A DNA stretch of 64,000 bases, taken from assembly GCA_004794655.1 (NCBI GenBank), contig SMMW01000627.1, positions 3,545,501-3,609,500 on the forward strand, in the 5' to 3' direction. This stretch comes from Marisa cornuarietis (Eukaryota > Mollusca > Gastropoda > Architaenioglossa > Ampullariidae). Every line of letters starts with the position of its first letter. The first letter of the stretch is position 1. Positions 12,601 to 25,000 of the stretch are shown in pieces. Under the pieces are notes generated by a model, which saw only the letters and a list, made by a program, of their open reading frames with translations, made no database searches and was not told the DNA's origin. The position numbers and the translations under genes were made by a program.

Positions 12601-15136
12601 TCTCCGCTGTGGGAGAACAGCGTCATATTCTTTTTTTTTTCTATTACAGTCTTATTAGTGCTTCTGTGTTTCATACTGCGAGCTGGAGTAAGTCTGAGAA
12701 AACAGGAATGTGGTAAAGCAGGATTATTAGCTGGGACGAAGACGATGGAAAGGGATGATTGCTGACAACTGTATCTACACAGCCATCTGGCCTCTGCTAT
12801 AGCGCTTTGTCTGCCTGTCGCCGAAACCAGCTACAAATCTTCACAATCCCAACGATTCTCTTAGACGCGCCTCAGTCGAAGAAGAAGAGAAGCTTCCAAT
12901 AACTTGAAAACCACACTTGTTTACAGCCTGTATGTTTCTCAATCAAATGTCCACAAGGCCAGTCGTAAAGGCATCCTTGCGACTGTACACATGGTGGTGG
13001 TTGTTGATTTTAGAAAGGAAAGTGCTTCCACCCGAAGCCAATTTCGAACTGTGGGGGGTGGGGATCTTGGGGGACTATGGGGAGTGGCGGATTGGCTGTG
13101 CGAGGAGAGATGGGTTTAGGAAGGTGAGGGAGGAGGGTTGCTGCTGTGTGACACCGCATGTGTTGTTTACTGTTGGTGGTGCCCTCTTTTCCTGTTGTTG
13201 TCACTTGCTCTTGGTGTCTAGGCCTGCCGAGTCCGGAGTGGCGATATACTTATTGTACTGCGCTGGTTGCCAGATCCCTAATGTTGCCATATTCTAGACT
13301 TCTGTTTAGTTTTACGTAATACATTAGTTTCTAGTGTGTGTTTTAGTTTTCTTTAGAACTGGTTTTCTTTTTGAACCTGGTTTTTGTGTGGATTTGTTTC
13401 CTTCTTTACCTTTCGTGCATTTTTAAAAATTTCTAAGGGGTTAGATTTTTACTTTATTAAGTTACCCTACCTTATTTTGGCTACAGCACTGGTTGTGGAT
13501 GGGTGAAGCAAACCCTGTTTTCCTATAATTTGTTTCCAAAATATTTTAAATTTATTATATTCTTATGGTAGGTTAGCAGTATTCATAATTAATTTATGAC
13601 TACAATTAAGGTTTTTGTTTTTATCGTTGTAAAGGGATGTTCTCCAGTTAGTACTTTGCTTGTCTATATATATGAATCTTGAGTTAGGATGTTACCACTA
13701 ACACCAATACAGTATGCCATAGCTCTTTTGGTGGGTTAAGGCAGCTGTTTATGCCAGTCTATATACTTATCAAAGACCTGTTTCAGTTCTTCTCTGTTTT
13801 GTTTTCATTACACTCCAATAGTGCATGTGAGATTCAAGGTCTGTCGCCACATGTGCATGTGAGAGGATATTTAAATCTAGTTAGATATTCTTCGTTAAGC
13901 CTCATTCTAGCTATTTTGGTTTGGTGGGACCTATTTGGTACCGTCAAGAGTCTATTTATAGAAACAGACTCCAAATGACACGTGTCAAGGGCAACGCGGA
14001 AGTACACCTAGGGAAAGGTCGATAACCACTACACGTGAAGAGGCCAAGGCCACAGCAATGACGTGCCTCTGACTGGCAAGTCAATACTTCGCACACTCTA
14101 ACATTTGAAGAACCGAGCGATACGGGTATGCTGCTACATTAGTAAACGAAGGTTCGTAGCTGCTGCCGTGAAATGTAGCGCTGTCTAGCTACCGTGCGAC
14201 AGCGAACAGTTTGTACTCGTGGTTTCCGGTCGCAGGTGACCCGGCCTCGTTTTATATATATACTGCGTCGTTTTGTTATTGGCCTTGTTGGCTGACAGTC
14301 ACACGCTCACACGATGTTCAGGTGTCGTCACGTGCCAACAGCAAAATGTAAGAGGTGGGTGGGAAGTGAGGCTTGGGCAGACTGATGAGAGTACGAAGGT
14401 CAGCAACCTTTCAATGTATCTGAACTCAGATGCCGAATTTTTTTTCGGGGGTTGGGACGAGGCAGGTAGAGGTGGCTATCGAATATCAATCACGAATCTT
14501 AACTCATCTACTTTCATGAAGTGTTCTACAGAGAGACAAGGACGATATGGGTCATTGTAAACTCCGAAGTTCTCAATGCTTTTGCTGAAAACCCTTATCA
14601 CGCTCATTCTCCGACCCACGTCAACCTGCTTCCACGAGTCCCTAGTCTTAAATAGTTTGACCTCAGCTAATGCTGAGTTTTTTGTGTTTTTTTTTTAACA
14701 CAAATCCCTGCTCGATGCGTCATTTCCTGTCCCCCCCCTCCCCAATCCATGTCGTCTTTACAAAAAGATCTGTGTGTTGTCCGAGGAAAACAAAAACTAG
14801 CAGAAATACAAAGCCAAGAACTCTGACCTATAACTTCTACGTTAAAGGTGCGCTCCCTGACAAACAAGCCTTGTTCCAAAGAACCCCCCACCCTTCGCTG
14901 GCAAATGGGAAGTTCGTGAAGGACAAGCGTGCCCCTGGCCTTCCCGCAGAGTGACATCATAACCCAAGGTTTTTTGTTGCGACAGCCATGTAATACCCCT
15001 TCTTCGCCACCCCGTCGTGCTCTACAACGAAGGCCTTGTTTAAAAGGCTTTGCGTTTAGCAGTTATGTCACCCCTCCCCCTTTGTCGTGCCTCCCCAGTT
15101 TCCCCGGTTAACCCGCTGACTCCGTAGCGCCAGTTT
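9682..15136. other. Intergenic, no gene recognised
   Basis: The longest frame (12,917-13,297, 126 codons) shows no domain and lies in a G/T-rich stretch. The rest holds only short tracts. Confidence 0.55.
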
Positions 15137-15186
15137 ACTGGCTTACCTGGTAGAGCGCGATGAGCTCTGCTCCACGATCGTGATTT
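15137..15186 (+). mobile_element. SINE head fragment (tRNA-like)
   Basis: GGCTTACCTGGTAGAGCGCG, then ATGAGCTCTGCTCC and GATCGTG, resembles a tRNA-derived SINE start. It lacks a B box, so it is probably truncated. It is not a functional tRNA gene. Confidence 0.35.
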
Positions 15187-17439
15187 TCTCTTTGCACGAT
15201 TGTGGCCCTACTGGCAGAACACAATGAGCAACGATACGCTTACTATTGTGGCACGTGCTCCACGAGCCTGGCTATGCAGTTTCACTATCGTCTTCAAAAT
15301 CGTGAATTTTAAGCCCATGTTTCTGAACATAGAAATATTTTTATTCTGGTCTAAGCGGGTTAATGACGGTGTGCCAGCAAGACAAAAAGAATGAGGGCTT
15401 GGCGCACTTTGTGCTCAACACAGACGTGGCCCTGACGACAACACAAAAGGGCAGAGGTGGACGGTGTGGTGGTTAAAAGATGGGGGTCTCTCGTTCTCGT
15501 CTGTTCTGGCAGCCGTTAGCCATGTTGACCGGACTTAAAGACAGATGGTGGATGCCTCCGCTTGAGTTTGCCCGCTTACAAAGTGAGGGCGCATGTTTAC
15601 CAGGCTACTTCGTCTTGATCTTTATGAACTAGAACGACAACGGATCAATTTGGCACTCTTACGGTTGGGCGTAAGAAATAATGGGTGAAACGCAGGACGA
15701 GAGGGAAAAGACAATTGACGAAGTTCGATTGAAGTTCAACGTCGCGTCGCTTGAAATGTCAAGATACAGGTCTTCGTGTTCAAAAGCTTGCACAAAAATC
15801 ACTTACATTTAACACTGACAATAAACGAAGATGGTATGGGAACGAAGCAGAAAGCTTGTTTTCAATGTCTGTAAAGTATTGTAAATATTCTTTCAAGCGA
15901 ATCTTCCTTCCAACATTTCCAATGGAACAGGTCAGTGCTAGTCACGCGTAACACATTTGCCTCGCCACGCGTCTGGAGGTCCTGTGTCCTAATTAGACAC
16001 CCTTATGTCAGCATCAAACGCATGCTAAATTATTTCTCTTGTTTGCTGTGTTTGCTTTTTTATGCTGCGCGTGCTCTTTCCAGTGACCATTTCTGCGCCT
16101 GTGCAAACAATAATTCTGAGATGTCAAGCAGACTTTTTTCTTTTGGTCAATTCAACCTTGTTCAGAGATGGGGCAAAGAAAATAAGCCCTTACAAAGTGC
16201 CGTATGCCAAGCTTAATATGACTAACTGTCGTTCCCCAACGGGGAAAAGAATAAAACACTTTCCAGGAGTTTGCAACTCACCACGGGTGTCAATTTCGTA
16301 CGGGAACTTAATGGCGGTATACGGGTCGCTTACAAGACTAGGTTTACTTTAAGGGTGGTTACTAAGACAAAAGCAAATGATACGTGTCAGACGTGTTCTG
16401 CTCAATCTAGCCATAACCACATCAATGGGTCTTCCTAGCCTCCTAGAACAATAATTGAATGCGACTACCGCTCCAGCAAGTAATACAGCAGCGTAAGGCC
16501 ATAAGTTTTAGCATACGAACCCCCTTCTCCATCCCCACGAATGTGCATTTTCTGGTTCTAAAATATCCTCGATTGCTGTTGTTCCACAGCATCTCTCTCA
16601 GGTTTTTAGTTCATAACTTATCGTACTTATTGGTTGAGATATTTGAGATATAACCATTCCAATTTTTTGTCGACTTGATACATTAGCTCCCACTGTTCAA
16701 GCGAGACAAAGTGTGTGTGTGTGAAGAGACAGAGAAAAAGCATAGTTTTGCATACTATATGTATAGGAAAAAAATCGATGGCAGGTACACGAATGCACTT
16801 CATCGACTTATTTTTTCCAGGAAACCTCGTTAATCCAGCTAACACCAGTTTCATAAGGTGAACTTCTTATTCAGGTGTGCGCATGGCGTGAAATGAGAGT
16901 TTCTTCGGGACATGCAACAGGGGCTCAGGTAGTACTTCTGCTATCTTCAAGCGCATCCCACAAAAATGGGTCACTGGGAGGATATCTAGTGAAGTGAAAT
17001 GCAGGTATACCGAAGCAATCTCGAAGCCACGGTAATTTAAAAAAAAACCACTCTGCGCATAACCAAAACAGTCTTTGTCAAGCAGACGAACGCTTCATTT
17101 CACGTAACCATAGTTTCAGCAACTCAAGCTAGTACAGAATATTCCCACGATAAAAGAGGCTTACATGTTCTCACGCAGACTGAAGATGCCATACAAAACA
17201 AGAGATACGGGATACGCTAGATGGAAAGAGTTAACTGACATACACGTTTGGTTACAACTGGTTATCTTTACATCTACAGTACTACCTTTCGCTATCTTTA
17301 TATCTACGTGTTTCCTTTATAATATAAAGCTTCTAGGCGGTGTGCTCAAATTAGGGAAAAATAAGTTAAACAATGATTTTTTTTTAAAACTGGATTTCTA
17401 CATTTCGTCGAATGGATGAGTGGATGCTTTGATAGGAAG
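15187..17439. other. Intergenic, no gene recognised
   Basis: Only short frames occur and no repeat was resolved. Confidence 0.55.
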
Positions 17440-17635
17440 TATTTCCAATAGTCGTTGATTTTGGCATTGTGAGGATAGAGGATGATGAAAGCGAGGAAAA
17501 TGGAGCACCCGGAGAAGCCCAACAAATGAGTGACACAGCGAGAGAAAAATCCACGTCCCCAGAGAAGAGAGTTCAAACACAGGGACCTTTGGAATTCCAA
17601 GCACTTTACCACTGCGCTCTCGGACCTCCCCTTGA
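17440..17635 (-). mobile_element. tRNA-derived SINE, different family
   Basis: The minus strand reads GAGCGCAGTGGTAAAGTGC (A-box-like) and then GTGTTTGAAC (B-box-like, 17,571-17,580) at tRNA spacing. The following body has TGGGCTTCTCCGGGTGCTCC, a wording common in invertebrate SINEs. The end is placed only approximately and no duplication was identified. Confidence 0.55.
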
Positions 17636-18840
17636 AGATTTTCTTTCAGATATTAAAAAAAATAAATTATCGAAATAAAGCATGTTAAAATTTCGAAGGG
17701 GCGATTTTTGCCTACGCGACAGTATTCGTCTCACATTAACGTACTTTATTAATGTAAAAGTGCTTGCCTATGTGAGGACAACGAAAAGCACTTGGGCACG
17801 GTACCACGTGAGAAGGGACACAACTCTTCTTAACTTCAAAAAAACTAGTCCCCTTTTCAGTGTCCCGACGGGTGGAATTTATGAATATGTGATATCATAC
17901 CACTCATTTAATGGGGTTCTATACAAATGTATTAAATCGTGCTGCTGTTAACAAACCGATGTACGATCGTGTATACCAACACTCCATATCTCACACACTC
18001 GATCTCCACACACACATATACTTTTCCAGATTTTAAGTACTGCTGCTATGAAAACACAGTGGGTATATTTGTATCGGATTACAGGCTCATGGATTACATT
18101 TACTTTTACTAGTACACTTGACAAAAGTAAAAAAAAAACAACATTACATACAAAACTCACCTAACAGTCAACAATACTATCTATTAAACCCTTATGGGAC
18201 TTTCACAAATCCCACCATGAAGGCATACGCCCACCCGTAACGCGCCCTTTCTTGACTATCACAGGACAGTTCTTCCCAAAGTGCGGTCATATAACGGAAG
18301 CAGAAAGATCTCTTCCTGTTTCACTGTCTGGCATATGGGAAACCTCCAAAAGCTAAGCGTTTGCAGAAGGGCAAGCTGATGATAATTTGCTTCTATTACT
18401 AGCCCGGTCCAGGTACGTACAAGTCGTCGAAGACCGTGTGTACGTGCGTGTACGCGTGCGCGACTCCGCGCAAAGGTGCTATTTCTCGTATTTCACATAC
18501 AAGCATGCACCGTCGTGTGCACACGCCAGCATGGTCCCAAGCAGGCGCACTTCACGTAGTTTAAACGTATCAAGAGCCTTCTTCCTCTTCCCACACTTCT
18601 ATCTCATTTCCTCTTTACATCTTTTTTTTTCCCTACATCCTCGTCTCAGAGAACGTGTAGCAGTATATAAAGTGACCCAAAACTAGTTCCGCGGCCATCA
18701 TCCAGCTCCACGTTAATTCATGAATCGCTTACATCCTCGCCACTTTATTCAAAGCTGCGTAGATGACTGACGCTACCTGTTGCAAAACTGCAGTCAAAAA
18801 AGTATATATCTATATGAAGTGGTACGATCTGATATTTAAA

Positions 18841-18871
18841 GTGTGTGTGTGTGTGTGTGTTTTTTTTTTTT
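18841..18871 (+). repeat. (GT)10 followed by a T tract
   Basis: Ten GT units run directly into about eleven T residues. Confidence 0.85.
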
Positions 18872-19290
18872 GGCACGGGCGATGCTGCGACTGTTGCTTT
18901 AAATATGAGAATTTTGACACAATACTTTAATTATCATGGCATGCAATAATATATTCCGATGAACCAGAGTATGTCATACGTTTATGTGGTCACCTTGTGA
19001 CATCTTACACTCTTTGAGCTGCAGAATGATTTTCTGTATCTCCCATCCATTTTTGTTTGTTTGTTTACCCTAGATCTGTTTAAACGCATCCTCATTCTTA
19101 GCTGCACGGGAAGCTGAGTGTTTAAAAAAAAATCTTGCTGGTCCTGGGTGAGGGTGAAAGTCCGCAATAACGACACTCTGGCCGTAACAGCAGAACGCTG
19201 ATTAACTCCAAAGTGTGTGTGTGTGTGTTTCTATATAAGCCCGCTATGTAATCAGGAAATGAGCTTGTTTTTGTACTTTGTTTCCCATTC

Positions 19291-19302
19291 CCACAAACCG
19301 TT
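19291..19302 (+). repeat. Target-site duplication, left copy
   Basis: CCACAAACCGTT, matching CCACAAAGCGTT at 21,994-22,005 in 11 of 12 bases. It lies directly against the 3' tail of the LINE. Confidence 0.8.
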
Positions 19303-19342
19303 CAATCAATCAATCCTCTTCGTGCTAGTTGCACATAAGGCC

Positions 19343-20797
19343 TCAACCAGAGCCCGCCACTGATGTCGTTCGGATGAAACTCGCTCCAGGCGACCCCATG
19401 TCCTTTCCTTTTATCTCCCTTTCCACTGTTCTTCTCCAGGTTTCCTTTGGGCGGCCTCGTTTTCTTCGGCCGTATGGAGTCCATCGTAGGGCGATTCTGG
19501 AGAGGTCTGCTGTCTGCTGGCGGAGCACATGTCCAATCCATCGCCAACGCCTTCGTTGAACCAGCGTGGTGATGGACTCAGTTTCAGTTCTTCGGTGGAG
19601 TTCTTCATTGGTGATGGTGTTTGGCCAAAAGATGTTAAGCATACGCCTGAAGCATCTGTTTTGGAAGACGTCAAGCCTGTTACCGATGTTTTTGATCATC
19701 TTCCATGATTCTGATCCATAAAGGAGGGTGCTGATCACATTTGACTTGAAGATTCTCAGCTTGGTCTTCTGGTTGATGTTTTTTGCCTTCCATGTGCTCC
19801 TGAGTGAGGCGAAGGCTTGGCTGGCTTTCGCCAGTCGGGCTCGAATCTCCACCTTCGCGTCCCCGGTGTTGGACATCTTGGACCCAAGATAGGTAAAACT
19901 GTCAACTTCCTCAATCTCTTCTCCATTTAGTCTGATGTTTTCTTGGACTCTGGCGTTCATTCTCATACTTTTTGTTTTCTTTGCGCTGACCTTCAAGCCA
20001 AGGTTTTCAGCTGTTTCTGAGAAGGCATTTGTTTTCTCCTGCATGTCTTGGTGGCAGTGTGACAACAGGGCAATGTCATCAGCAAAGTCCAAGTCTTCCA
20101 ACATTGTTGTTGCTGTCATAGTCATGGTCCATTTGATCCCTCTCCTCTCTCTGTCGGTGGAATTCTTCACGATCCAGTCCATGGCCAGGATGAAGAGGAA
20201 CGGCGACAGAATGCAGCCTTGCTTCACCCCAGTACTGACGGTGAAGGGGGCTGTGAGCTCCGTGTCACATACCACCTGAGATTTGAAGTCGCTGTACAGC
20301 ATTGCAACGACCTGGACAAGTTTCGCAGGGACTTCATAATGCCTCAGGATCTTCCATAAGGACTCGCGGTGGATGCTGTCAAAAGCCTTCTCCAGGTCGA
20401 TGAAGTTGATGTACAGCGGTGTGTTCCACTCATTGCTCTGCTCCAGAATCTGACGCAGAGTGAAAATGAGTTCAGAGCAGGATCGCCCAGGGCGAAATCC
20501 TGCTTGCTGGGGCCGGAGGTCTTTCTCAACGGTTGCTGCCAGTCTTGACAAAACAATCTTGCTGAAGACCTTGCTGGTGAGGGAAAGAAGTGTTATACCC
20601 CTCCACTTATTGCAGTCTCCAAGATCTCCTTTCTTGGGTAACTTGAAGATGAGCCCTGTCTTCCACGCATCGGGGATCTGTCCTGATTCCCAAACTTGCC
20701 TGAAGATTTCAGTCAACATGTGAGCTGTCACATTCACATCTGCTTTCAACATATCTACTGTTATTCCATCTGCCCCTGGTGCTTTGCCGCTTTTCAT
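19343..20797 (-). pseudogene. LINE reverse transcriptase domain, open frame of a broken element
   Basis: A 484-codon frame covers nearly the whole RT. It begins at KSGKAPGADG and includes LPKKGD (53-58), RGITLLS (66-72), QAGFRPGRS (98-106), motif A FIDLEKAFD (132-140), motif B GVKQGCILSPF (190-200) and motif C FADD (238-241, the catalytic aspartates in an F-variant of YADD). Further along are YLGSKMS, LLYGSESW, RRRWRWIGHVLR and RGRPKETWRR near the C-terminus. Catalytic aspartates are present. The natural C-terminus (ERVSSERHQWRALVEALC) lies in another frame after a shift near 19,397. The N-terminal side is disconnected by a frameshift near 20,855. Confidence 0.88.
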
Positions 20798-21416
20798 TGC
20801 CTTGATTGCTGCTGTCCCTTCTTCCAGGCTTGGCGGGTCTGTGCAGATGCTGGGTGGATGTCTGCAAGCTGAGGGGGGTCTGGTCTGTTTAGAACTGACT
20901 CAAAATGCTCCCTCCAGCGCTGTAGTTCTTCTGCCTCTCCCTCGACAACATTTCCGTTCATGTCTTTCACTGGTACTTCACTGTTTTTGAACCTGTTGTT
21001 CAGCTGTTTATTGATTTTATACAGTGTCTTCAGGTCATTTTTTCGTGCTGCTTCTTCTGCTTCATCTGCCAGTTTCTCTATGCAGTCCCTTTTGTCGGTT
21101 TTGGTCATCCTCTTTACCTCTTTGTTTATTTCTGTATATCTTTGTCTGTGTTGTTCCTTTAGACGTTCAGATCTGGTGTTGTTGATTTTCTGCTTGGTTG
21201 ACTTTCTCTCCTATCCTTTTCCATGTCTCTTCTCTGATCCACTGTTCTTTCTTGTTTTCGTTGGAAGCCCAGTATTTTCTCACCTGTTTCCTGTAAGACT
21301 CGATTGAAGTCCTCTAAGGTCATCTCCTGTTGGTCCCCTAGTGGCTGGAACCTGTTCTTCACTTCCACTACAAAGGCCAGTTTGGTGGCTAGGTCCTTCA
21401 GTCTCCCGGAGTCCAC
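20794..21416 (-). pseudogene. LINE linker between endonuclease and RT, frameshifted
   Basis: Two frames (about 21,159-21,416 and 20,794-21,108) cover the link region of the element at 19.3-22.0 kb. KNRFQPLGD follows the endonuclease. A charged helical stretch (IEKLADEAEEAARKNDLKTL) leads to PVKDMNGNV and the RT entry. The bases just before the RT frame read TDPPSLEEGTAAIKAMKSGK only after a frame change near 20,855. This charged segment is usual in elements of this type. It is decayed and encodes no intact protein. Confidence 0.7.
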
Positions 21417-21993
21417 TCTCTGCTGACGTGCCTGTTTTCCTCGAGATCAAGAGTGTGGTCACTGGCAACGTCTGCTCCTCTGTAGGCTCTGACATCTTGA
21501 AGTGAGCTCCTCCATCTTCGGTTGATGATGACATGGTCTATCTGGTTCTTTGTGATCCCGTCTGGTGATGTCCACGTTGCCTTGTGGATGTCTTTGTGTT
21601 GGAAGAGTGTGCCTCCAATCAGTAGATTGTTTTCTTCACAAAAGACTGCCAGTCTCTCTCCGTTGTCATTGATGGTTCCAATTCCATGCTTGCCCATGAT
21701 ATGCTCCCTGCAGGTGTTGTCACTTTCCACCTTGGCATTGAGATCGCCGGCGATGAGCAACATATCATGGGCTCGGACGCTCTCAGTGGCTGCCTGGAGC
21801 TGATCGTAAAAAGCATCATTGTCTTCTGCCTCCAAGTCTTCTGTTGGTGCATAACAAACAAGCACTGTCAGCTTGGTGTACTTTGAATGGAATCTTGCTC
21901 TCAGAAGCCTGGGTCCATAAGGCTTCCATGCCAGCAGTGTCTTTTCAGTTTTCCTATTGAGGAGTAGTGCTACTCCTTCAGAGTGTTGGTCGT
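21398..21993 (-). pseudogene. LINE apurinic-like endonuclease fragment
   Basis: The frame encodes the C-terminal two-thirds of an exonuclease-endonuclease-phosphatase domain. Motifs are SEGVALLLNRK, LIAGDLNAKV (metal- and phosphate-binding D and N), NQIDHVII and GADVASDH (catalytic SDH). The N-terminal catalytic Asn and Glu motifs are missing because the insertion is 5'-truncated at the target-site duplication. The frame is lost just after the SDH motif. No ATG starts it; the apparent start is a GTG in the junction. Confidence 0.8.
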
Positions 21994-22005
21994 CCACAAA
22001 GCGTT
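21994..22005 (+). repeat. Target-site duplication, right copy
   Basis: CCACAAAGCGTT directly abuts the truncated 5' end of the LINE. It pairs with 19,291-19,302. Confidence 0.8.
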
Positions 22006-25000
22006 ATAAAAATAAAATTGTCTTGTTTGGCATTAATGCATTCGTTCAAGCGGCATACACACTACTACCATAATTAAGCGCAAAGCATTCCGCAATCCCA
22101 CTTGCATAGATATATGGTCATAATGTGGCTACAGGCCGCACAATACAAAAGATCGCGTTACTTTAGGTGAAGATCGATAACACAATGACCATGGGGGGAA
22201 AGCGTTATATGAATGCATGATATTAGTATTAAAAAAAAATCACGCAGTGTCAGGATCTGTCAACTGACTGTCAATCGAGATCAGAAAAACAAACAGTACT
22301 AAGTGCTCTCATAACCAAACCATTCTTACAGGAGATCGCGAGCTGGCAAGTTAGGCAGAAGGAAAGCAACTTAAAGGGAAATATTTACTGAGAAATGATT
22401 TTCTTTATTTTTTCTTATTATTTCCCGAAGGACTCTGTAAGGCATGCAGTCAAAGGTTAATTGGCAGCACTGGCGAGGGCTCGGAACTGTCGGAGACATC
22501 ACGTTCGGGCGCAGCTAAAGTGGGTCATCTCCACGTCACCAGGCACATACTAATGACGCCTCTGGCACGGCCTCATAATACTGGTAAATGGATAGCTCGA
22601 TCAGCAAGGGCAAGGATTCTTCAAATTTTAAAATATCCCGTTTATGTCATTTTTGACCGATCTTGACACAAGCTAGACCCATCTCATTTTTACCAAAAAG
22701 TTGCTTTTAAGCAATTTGTATATAGCTCGCTCTATTAACATGTTGACTATGCCTTATATTCCCTGTAGGATGCAATGAAGAAGCGCTTTCCCTGCCAGCA
22801 GGATGTTGTAGTTGATGTTGTAGTCATGGTAGCAACAAATACTTCCCACTCCGGGTCAGCATTTTGCACAAATGTATGTCTCTATCTATATATAGTTCAA
22901 TGAAATACCACCCTTATTTATCTTATCGACGATTCAAGATGACACAATTTCATAGAACGTTAATTTTAGACTGATTCGTGTGGGGTTATCTTTACGAATG
23001 AGTAATTGTTATTTCCCTTTACATAAATTTCCGTCAACGAGATTAAAAGTACCACACACGTAACCAATGCTAGGGAGAGGGGGGAGAAAAAGAATAAGCA
23101 TGCTTGCAAAAAATAGAGGCATTATTCTATATGTAGGCAAAACTTCGCCGTCTAGTCACCGTAGAGGCAGTTAACTGATTCTTCGTATCCAGGAAATCAG
23201 ATCTTGAAGGCGAAGCCCAATCGTCTCCTCATGCCGTCTTTTAAAGACTGGTAAAAAAAGAAAGGTTTAAAACAGGGTTATCATATTTGTTTCTTCCAAT
23301 GAATCAAGATCGACATCTCAGTCCCCAGAAAGAAGATCCACAGCGTTATTTTTTTTTTAACGAATGTCACAAAGTTTTCTCCAACACTGTAATTCAACGC
23401 CAACTACTACATCTTCGTCCAGTTATAGTTATTTTACGAGTCCGCACTCCTCGCGTGGTTCTGTCTAGACGTTGGCAACATTTTCTGGCAATGCCGATTG
23501 TATCTGGTCGTTTTTATTGTCTATCAAGTCAGCAACTAAAACCCTTTCCGATACAACGACATTCTCAAAGAAAGATGAGTTCGTATGAAATGGCAAAGGT
23601 TTATACCGACTGGTATTATGCAGAAAACAATTCGTCATGGGCGATACCGTGGGGCCCGACATACACAGAACGCTAAACTATTTCTACAATCCTGAATCTG
23701 ATAATCCAAAAATGCAAAATACACAAGTTCGCTCTGTTCGCAACTTTAAAATTAAAACGGTGACATCATTTTGTGTTTATCTGCCTGTTTAGCAATGTTT
23801 ATTTGAGTCTACACGATTGAGTTTGATTGAGTTTACGAGCATGTTGCACAATGTACAGGCTTCTACTTATCCTCCCTCCACAACTACCTCCCATATTACG
23901 TAGCAGCCGCCACCATCTTAGGCGTGCTCTACAGATCAATCTTCATTCCCACTCCCTCCGCCATCGAGCCTTCAATCCTGGATCAGACACGATCTCTCTG
24001 TTGTCCTGTCACCTCGTGCGCCTTTCCCTCTAAGGCATCCACCAAAGACTTCCCTTTTCATCAAAGCTATTTCTGTTCAGCCTCCCAACCTTCCAGCAGG
24101 GGCATCAGTGGCGCTGATCAGTATTCAGCTTCCAACAAATGCGAAAATAACTGCGCACTTAAAAAAAAAAGATATGAGTTCAACAGCGGGTAAAAACACA
24201 ACACGTCTAACAGAGTCAGTGCACGTATTGCGAAGGTCAGCTACTTCTGGTTTCTGTAGGACAACCAACCAAACACTATGTGACGGCAGACGAAACAGAA
24301 CTAAGAACCAATTAAGAGGGTCGACTGCCAGCACACACAGAACCCTCGAAATGGCTTAGAACTTTCGACAGATCAGACACTTGAATGTCCATCATTTCGA
24401 CAGCGACCCCACCGCCACCTGCAGCAAGCTTGTCGGTCTCTTCATACAAAAAGCAAAGCCAATAGACAGCCTGCTGACTGAGACTAAACAAATTAATGGG
24501 TCTGTGCACGGATGCGTGCATGCACGTGCTGGAGGTGCAGTCGTGTGGAATCAAGTGTTTCCGCACGTCTCAACACCCAACCCACCCATGGGATTCCGGC
24601 ACCAATGTACTTTGTAGAGTATATGACAGAGCCTACCCCCCACCCCTGTAGTCCGTCACGCATATTATTCCAGAGACCAAGACCACCCTGTATCCTGGGA
24701 GCCACTAAGTTTACAGGAACTTGATCCCTGCACTCCCTTTCACTCCCATGCCACGGAGCGTCGGTGGCCCAAAATTTGCAGGCATTACTGTAAATCTCGC
24801 CACAACAGAGGACCGATACTGGTCTGAAACTGGAACCGGCACCATCATATTTTGTATGTGTAGACAAACATCAAGATGTCAAAAGCAGCTGCAGTCGGCA
24901 TGGCAACCAAAGTCATGGAGTCTCTTCAACTAGCCGCATTGTCGGGCTGAAAGTCTATTTTCGAGCATGTTTAACAGTGTGGAAATTGGATTGTATTGAG

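Larger units (their letters stand above)
19303..21993 (-). mobile_element. RTE-like non-LTR retrotransposon, 5'-truncated, decayed
   Basis: This LINE copy runs on the minus strand. It starts inside the apurinic endonuclease domain (about 21,993), continues through a linker and reverse transcriptase, and ends in an ATTG-repeat tail (19,303-19,315). It is flanked by CCACAAACCGTT (19,291-19,302) and CCACAAAGCGTT (21,994-22,005), a 12-bp target-site duplication with one difference, as left by target-primed reverse transcription. The short tandem-repeat tail, single continuous endonuclease-RT coding plan and overall similarity point to the RTE group; the clade is an inference. At least three frame changes make it non-functional, although the RT frame remains open for 484 codons. 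Confidence 0.88.

Noticed and set aside
12917..13297. 126-codon plus-strand frame
   Set aside because: No recognisable motif; the composition is that of a G/T-rich stretch, and there is no splice or promoter support.
15137..15186. Functional tRNA gene
   Set aside because: A-box-like D-arm only, no B box and no closing acceptor stem; better read as a SINE fragment.
23287..23676. 129-codon plus-strand frame
   Set aside because: No motif, no neighbouring exon-like sequence, and a length expected by chance in 64 kb.
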